Shown: positions 58,642 to 64,000 of the stretch, piece by piece
Position numbering within the stretch: the stretch's first letter is position 1
How the letters are laid out: each line of letters starts with the position of its first letter
Source of the DNA: Plazaster borealis
Lineage: Eukaryota > Echinodermata > Asteroidea > Forcipulatida > Labidiasteridae
Assembly (NCBI GenBank): GCA_021014325.1
Contig: CM037472.1
Span: 25,095,063 to 25,159,062 of the forward strand
Direction of reading: 5' to 3'
DNA length: 64,000 nucleotides
The notes under the pieces: model-generated
Database searches by the model: none
The model's input: only the letters and a program-made list of their open reading frames with translations
What the model was told of the DNA's origin: nothing
Program-made: the position numbers and the translations under genes

Positions 58642-60289
58642 CAGGGCAAAGGTCATCAACCTGAGTCATCCTTCCCAAAAATAGATTTCACATTGGTTAT
58701 TAATATGATTACTAAAATTAGAAGCTTTGCATGGTGGTTTTATCAAATCAAAGAGTACAGATTCACAGGCACCATCGCGCGAGGAATCACTTTTTTCAAA
58801 TAAATGTGGCTCTGAGAAGAAATTGGTGCCTAATTTCGCGGCCTAATTCGCTTGCCATGGCATGCTGCCTTTTAAATACAAGATTCTTTGCTTTCAGAGC
58901 GCCAGATTACTGCACGAGGAAACCCTTGGTGTCATTGAGTATGCATGCACGCCAGCGTAAATTAATTACCCATGAAATGCTTCCATTTTTGTTGATTGTC
59001 TCCGAACAGTAGAGCAGCAACATGAATGGGTGGTGGGAATGATCTTGTCAGTTATCTTCAGAAGATGAATGGTGACCTCTCCTCCTTGTGACAAGAACGA
59101 CCCGAGAATCAGGTCTTAATTAAAACTACACTGAAGGGATTTCTTTGTGATCTCAGGTATACATCTGTGAATCTCTCACACAATAATATAGGGCACAACT
59201 GAAGGCAAACTGATGGTCACTTTTCATTTTGTTTTAATTCAGTTCAAGAAAACTTGATCAATTAAAGTTTGTTTAAATACTTTGTGTATATGTACAGTTA
59301 AATGAACTCCAACCGCCTCTGCTAGAATTATGACTTTGACTCATATAAAGGCAAATTTTCATCATTCAACCCATAAAAACCATATTTTCCAAAAACATTT
59401 GAGAAGTCATTTTAAAACGCTGCTTTAAAAAAAAAATAGAAAAGATGAATAAGTTTTCAACTGCAGCATGAATAGTAGCCAAGCAGAATGCAACGCTTGA
59501 ACAATAATTCACTGATCACGTTAAAACACCCGAGTACAGACCCCTATGATGCTAATAGGATTCTGGGTTTCTGACAACGCTGAATTCCATTACAGACTGA
59601 TCTCCTGAGAAGGGGGGGGGGCTTGCTAAGCCGCAGCTTTAATCGCATTCAGGGTGACAGGTTGCCTATCATGTGGATTCGGGATCGGGAGAATAGACAT
59701 GGTATCCAATCCAGCGACTCTCATTATCAACTTAATTATCATGGACACGTCAACCAATCATTGCTGGTTAACAGGCAAATGAAGTAGGGAGTCATGTGGC
59801 ACAACCTGGAAGGAAGAAAGCACGATTGATGCACAAATGTATTATTCGTGTAAGCTAACCTTAAACTGAACAAACATTTACCTGGTAGGAAAAGGAGTAG
59901 CATTGGCGAACGCTGGCAAAATTGCTGCTTCTTGTACTAATTGCCAAGTTCTATTTCAATAAGATGAAAGGTACAATTGTGGTCCTGACTGGCAAAACTG
60001 CCAAGTCTCGCACATGTGGGCTGTCTTGCTTTAAGTGAAGACAAGGTACAGCATTAGTTATGTCAGCAAAACTGCTGCATCGAGTATGTCAACTGTTTTT
60101 GATTCAAGATAAGATCAAACATTGAACATGATGCTACTTTTTGTAAAATAATGACTCTTTGACTTAAAGAACTGCATTCATAGTGTTGGCAAATACTAAA
60201 TTTATTCTCTTTGATTCAAACAACCAATCCGGGAAAAACGGTTTCTTTATCACAATCAATTTTGGGGGGTAAATAAAGAAAAATCGGTG

Positions 60290-60341
60290 AATTCAGGATT
60301 AACTTGCCAGCGCTCTTCCACCAACTGAGCTATCTAGGCCT
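60290..60341 (-). mobile_element. tRNA-like 5' fragment (SINE head or tRNA relic)
   Basis: The minus strand reads GGCCTAGATAGCTCAGTTGG followed by GAAGAGCGCTGGCAAG. This resembles a tRNA acceptor stem plus D arm and A box, with a few extra bases in the D loop. No B box (GGTTCRANNCC) follows within tRNA distance, so it is not a functional tRNA gene. Most likely the head of a truncated tRNA-derived SINE. Confidence 0.5.
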
Positions 60342-60594
60342 AATATTTGCACTCTCCGTAATATTGGCGGTCTCCCTATTTTGTCAACATCTTTGTTCGG
60401 GTGTGCCAGTCAGAAGCCATTCAACCTTAAACTGCCACCAAACTGCTTGACAATGTTTTATTCTTTCATTAGTCTGTGTTTATTTAAAACTGCCATATAA
60501 CCATGGATCACACTCAATTTGCCCAGTCAGCTTCCCTTGCAGTTTATTACATGATATTTGAAATAAAAAGTCACATCCCTGTGCTGCCACTTCC
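60342..60594. other. non-coding spacer
   Basis: Nothing recognised. Confidence 0.4.
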
Positions 60595-60867
60595 CGGGGC
60601 CCAATTTCATAAAGCCTGTAAGCACAAAAACTGCTCAGCACAAAAATCCCTTGCTTAGAAATAATAGGTTACCAGCCAGAATACCATACAGTTACCATTG
60701 CTGGGACTGGTACCCCACTCATTTCTTGCTTAGCAGAGAAATTTGCTAAGCAGAATTTTCTGCTTAACAGCTTTATGAAATTGGTTGGTAATCCTGTTTT
60801 TTTCAAGGAAGAAATTTCATGCTAAGCAAATTGTTGTGCTTAGCAGCTCTATGAAATTGGGCCCTGG
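60595..60867. mobile_element. palindromic MITE family P, compound copy
   Basis: Starts GGGGCCCAATTTCATAAAGC and ends CTCTATGAAATTGGGCCC. An additional internal arm (TTAACAGCTTTATGAAATTG at about 60763-60782) would normally be a terminus. The 273-bp length is ~75 bp longer than the standard copy. A second partial element joined to the first, or an arm duplication, would explain it. Confidence 0.85.
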
Positions 60868-61570
60868 TTGTATCGTAAACTCGGGTGTGATCCCTGGTTA
60901 TCACTTCATCAGAATTACTCCCCCTAATCTAAGAACTAAACTTGCTACAATTTTCATAAATCAAACTGGAACTTTTTTACTGGCCAGTTGTAAATTTGAT
61001 AGAGAGTTAAAAGCATAACCAACAAGGTTTGCAAATTGATCTACCACACCAAAATCTTTCAACCAAATTTACAAGTTGTAAAGTTACTCATAGCAAAAAA
61101 TGTATGTTTGCCCTTATCTCTCAGGCCAAGCCAATGCTGATGCAATCTTTATACAGTCAGACAATTCTGTCCAGCCATTTGCCACACCAAAAAATTGCAG
61201 GAATGGTTGACAAGCAGCTGAGTGAGTCTGCCAACTGCGGATATGACGTTGACTGCCGATACTGCCGTACTTTGCGCATACCAACAAGAACATGACATGT
61301 AAAGGGACTGGAGTTCAACAGTCAAGTTGCTTGCCTGGATCCACTGCCAGGGGGTCCCACCGCTTGTAGAACTTGGAGGAGTACAGAGAGTTTTTTATCC
61401 CAAGTACAGTATCACATGTCCACAATCCAACCCAATACAAACATTATTCCAGAACTGTAATATTCGCTGACTATTTCTCACACAAAATAAACAAGGCTGC
61501 TTCGAACAGACAGTTCCTTCTTATAATTTTGATTATCAGGTTTGTAACTGCACAGGTATATACAGGGATT
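60868..61570. other. non-coding interval
   Basis: Three plus-strand open stretches of 77-88 codons follow one another in different frames. None is recognised and no splice signals join them. No gene called. Confidence 0.4.
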
Positions 61571-61968
61571 CCAGGGCTCGAGTTTTACACTAGACCACAG
61601 GCCCGAGGCCAGTAGTTATAGTGTCGGGCCAGTAAACTAATGACTGGACAAGTACGACGGTCTTGTGTTTTTTCAGTTGAGTAAAAATACCTATAAAATG
61701 TTGTTCAAATGTTGACTTTGAGTCTGATAGAATACCTTTCATTTCCATTTAGTAATGAAGTATTAATACCCATAAAGACAAATGAGATCTTCTCTTTACA
61801 TGTCTTAGCACTTGTTCAAATAAAAACAGTTAAATGTATGTTAAGCTGTGTCAGGAGGTTTTTGATGTCATTTTGATTCTGGCCTTGTAAAAACAATTCT
61901 GGTCCAGTTAACATTTTGAGTAACATGACCTGTGGTCTTGTGAATTTTTCCCCCAAATTGGGCCCTGG
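61571..61968. mobile_element. ~400-bp terminal-inverted-repeat element
   Basis: Left end CCAGGGCTCGAGTTTTACAC...AGACCACAGG is mirrored at the right by CCTGTGGTCTTGTGAATTTT...AAATTGGGCCCTGG. ATT flanks both outer ends (possible 3-bp duplication). Internal repeats of a GGCCAGTA-type word recall the element at 51444. Non-coding. Confidence 0.65.
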
Positions 61969-62398
61969 ATTCAAGCAAGATGATTGATGTTTAATAATGT
62001 TTAGTAAACACTGAAGATTGTCAATAAATCCAACTGGTCGTCAGGAGAACAAGAAAAGGCATCAAAAATGCATTCTTCTGATACAGGGAGTTTGTATGCA
62101 ATTTACTTGAATACCACATCAGGTGAAATGGGAAATAATGTATGAACATGGTTGATTTAAAGAAGGTTTTATGTTGTTTGAAGCCAGCTTGAATGAACAC
62201 CATTTAGCATGTTGGATTTTTATTATAATAGGGTTGAACAAAATCTGTACAAAAACCAATAATATGTTGAATTGTTGATTGCATCAGTGTCCATATTGCA
62301 CTACAGAAAAATCAAGATTCTTAAATTGAATCGGTTTCTTCAATTGTTTTATAAGAGTCCTAGTGAAATTGTATTCTCAAATTATGTGCTCTTTATTT

Positions 62399-62412
62399 TG
62401 TGTGTGTGTGTG
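62399..62412 (+). repeat. (TG)n microsatellite
   Basis: Short GT run at the start of a 200-bp stretch that ends in a second GT run at 62593. Confidence 0.8.
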
Positions 62413-62592
62413 AGCGTGTCTATCCATTGAAACCAAGGACTTTAACAAAAGGGATCCGGGTGTTTGACAGAGCGAGAACGTCCTCGCTTCGTTTTTGTGT
62501 ACAAACCCAATGGGGACGTCGCATTAAAACACTATGTCCAAACAATGGGAGAACAAAAAGAAGTCCTCGATTAGCAGGATTCACAAACATGG

Positions 62593-62609
62593 GTGTGTGT
62601 GTGTGTGTG
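62593..62609 (+). repeat. (GT)n microsatellite
   Basis: About eight GT units. Confidence 0.85.
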
Positions 62610-62867
62610 GAATTTTTGTCAACATGAAAATCTTGGGAATCAATTAGCATGAGAAATTTGGGCAACCAAGTATCTTTTTTATTCAAGTGTAAGTCTGGTA
62701 TTGTAATCCATGTCAAAGAAATAGAAACCAATTGATGTGTGTTTGAATTTGTATACGGTTCTCTTTTACATTGAAGAGATATAAAGAAATTCGACAGAAT
62801 TTACACTTTGGTGTTCAGTTTCCCTTTAATGTGACATTTTTTAAAAACCTTTCACTTTATATTACAG

Positions 62868-63004
62868 TAGGACTACACACTCACGCACAGCCCAAGACCC
62901 GAGACAGAGTATGAGGAAGCCGCCGCAGGGCAGGCAGCACCAACCCATGTGGGAGCCAGTCGCATGCAAAGAGATGGTTAGAGGCAGGGCATCTTCTCAT
63001 CGAC
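62868..63004 (+). other. candidate exon, 137 bp
   Basis: Flanked by acceptor TTTATATTACAG (ends 62867) and donor GAC|GTAAGC (intron from 63005). The segment is clearly GC-richer than both flanks. One frame is open across the whole exon (starting at 62869) and includes an ATG at 62911 in fair initiation context (A at -3) reading MRKPPQGRQ onward. A second frame, starting 62871, is open for 36 codons to TAG at 62979. The acceptor is a tandem CAGTAG, so two 3' splice sites three bases apart are possible. No domain is recognised. It may be coding, or a 5' untranslated exon of a gene continuing past the right edge. Confidence 0.4.
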
Positions 63005-63127
63005 GTAAGCACTGATACCATGGTGACACAGGATGCCTTGAGATTTACAGAATGTCTGGGATGTTGCCAGCTTAAGAAGCATCAACTTGTCTGCTGCGGC
63101 TAGAATTATGTCAGGGAAATTTCACAC

Positions 63128-63178
63128 TTTTTTTCTTTTTCCTTTTTTTGTTCTTCTTTCATTCTCTCCCCTTTCTTT
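63128..63178 (+). repeat. polypyrimidine tract
   Basis: About 50 bases of nearly pure T/C followed by AAATACAG|TACG. This would be a strong acceptor context, but the following sequence shows no clear exon within view. Confidence 0.6.
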
Positions 63179-64000
63179 AAATACAGTACGATAATTATGC
63201 AGCAGTTTACTTTTTCTTCTTAGAGCTTATTCAGTGTACAGTACACCTCTACGGTACTGTGCAGAGAGATGTTAAAAGAGAAAATATTTAAAAAGAAAGT
63301 TAAAAGGCATTGGGCACTCATTGCCACTCATTATGCTTGAATAGATTTACATCTGTCTTCAGACCTTTTTTTTATTGTTACAAATCTCGTCAGAATTGTT
63401 ATTCTTTTCAAACACATAAATCAGTGCCCAGGTGCCTCCGTTCATTGAGAGTCAATACTAACTCTTAATGCCCAAAAGTTCATCAGCAGAATTTACGCAG
63501 CACCATAAAAGACTAGGCGTGCTTGAAGACATGTACATGTAATTTACAATGTAATGTGTTTATCATACACACCTAGAACCAGCCTCCTGTAAGGCACACA
63601 TGGCACGCCGTACATCCAACACGAAAAGATACTAACACAAGATGGCAAAGCGACTATACTGACTTGCCAAAAACAGTCTTATGTTTTCCTTTACATTTCT
63701 CTTTTAATTTGGTAGATATTTTCTCATGCATAATTCATTGGTCTTTGTAGGGTTGAACAATAGGAAAGCTCGCAGATGACATCATACGAAAGAGCAAAGC
63801 GAGAGGCAACTTCCATTGATCGTGGATAAAAGCACTGTGGAAATGATGATAGATTGTCTCCAAAAAACTAAGATGCTGCTGTTTGTAAACTTAACATTTT
63901 GGGAGAATTTAAACACTTCATGTGATCAGAAGGTGTCTTTAAGGTTGTCAAGCTTCATCGGGTGAAAAGAGCGTTGTTTTCCCCACGATGGGATCAGAAT
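63179..64000. other. non-coding interval
   Basis: No gene or repeat recognised up to the window edge. A short GTGTACAGTACAC palindrome lies near 63234-63246. Confidence 0.45.

Larger units (their letters stand above)
56501..60289. other. non-coding interval
   Basis: Largely AT-rich unique DNA. Contains a CTCF-like site (57081), an 18-base C run joined to 6 G (58618-58641), and motif-dense blocks at 58800-59010 and 59520-59800 (see findings). No exon supported. Confidence 0.45.
61969..62867. other. non-coding interval, presumed intron or flank
   Basis: AT-rich with two GT microsatellites (62399-62412 and 62593-62609). The last ~40 bases before 62868 form a reasonable 3' splice region (TTTCACTTTATATTACAG). 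Confidence 0.45.

Noticed and set aside
60290..60341. Possible minus-strand tRNA gene
   Set aside because: Only the 5' part is tRNA-like, and there is no B box or acceptor-stem partner.

Overview
The window reads as nuclear DNA of a marine invertebrate deuterostome, most likely an echinoderm and perhaps a sea star. The call rests on its repeats: short non-autonomous elements opening TTAAAGGCACTG and closing CCTTTAA, palindromic elements bounded by GGGCCC, tRNA-derived SINEs and a LINE tail resemble families I recall from echinoderm genomes. I could not search to confirm this. Base composition is AT-rich, simple repeats and G or C homopolymers are frequent, and there is no operon-like packing.

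No complete protein-coding gene can be supported. The longest ATG-initiated open stretches are about 140-160 codons, match no family I recognise, and are near the length chance allows in 64 kb of six-frame AT-rich sequence. The window is best read as intergenic and/or long-intron DNA. The one transcript hint is on the + strand on the right: a CpG-richer block with promoter-type motifs and a strong 5' splice site at 47371, and a GC-rich exon-like segment at 62868-63004 with a consensus acceptor and donor. These could be early exons of a gene leaving the right edge.

Layout. 1-9.8 kb: TTAA-bounded MITEs, one SINE, a 177-bp foldback element and two G-quadruplex motifs. 9.8-22 kb: mostly unique AT-rich DNA, with GGGCCC-type MITEs near 14.6-14.9 kb and a TTAA MITE at 15.6 kb. 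22-23 kb: an unexplained cluster of a 19-bp motif, then a TA-flanked inverted-repeat element. 26-33 kb: a second SINE, a third G-quadruplex motif and simple repeats. 33-46 kb: more TTAA MITEs, a 172-bp-period duplication and a long foldback element near 40.6 kb. 47-48.2 kb: candidate promoter/first-exon block. 51.1-52.2 kb: a ~97-bp-period minisatellite carrying two nested transposon insertions. 52.8-55.4 kb: MITEs plus the 3' end of a dead LINE. 55-64 kb: mostly unique DNA with a compound MITE, a ~400-bp foldback element, a tRNA-like fragment and the candidate exon.

The most interesting structure is in the mobile DNA. Three TTAA-bounded families are modular: family A shares one half with family C and the other half with family D, and each has a different central palindrome. 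The minisatellite insertions can be dated relative to the array, because removing each insertion restores the ~97-bp period.
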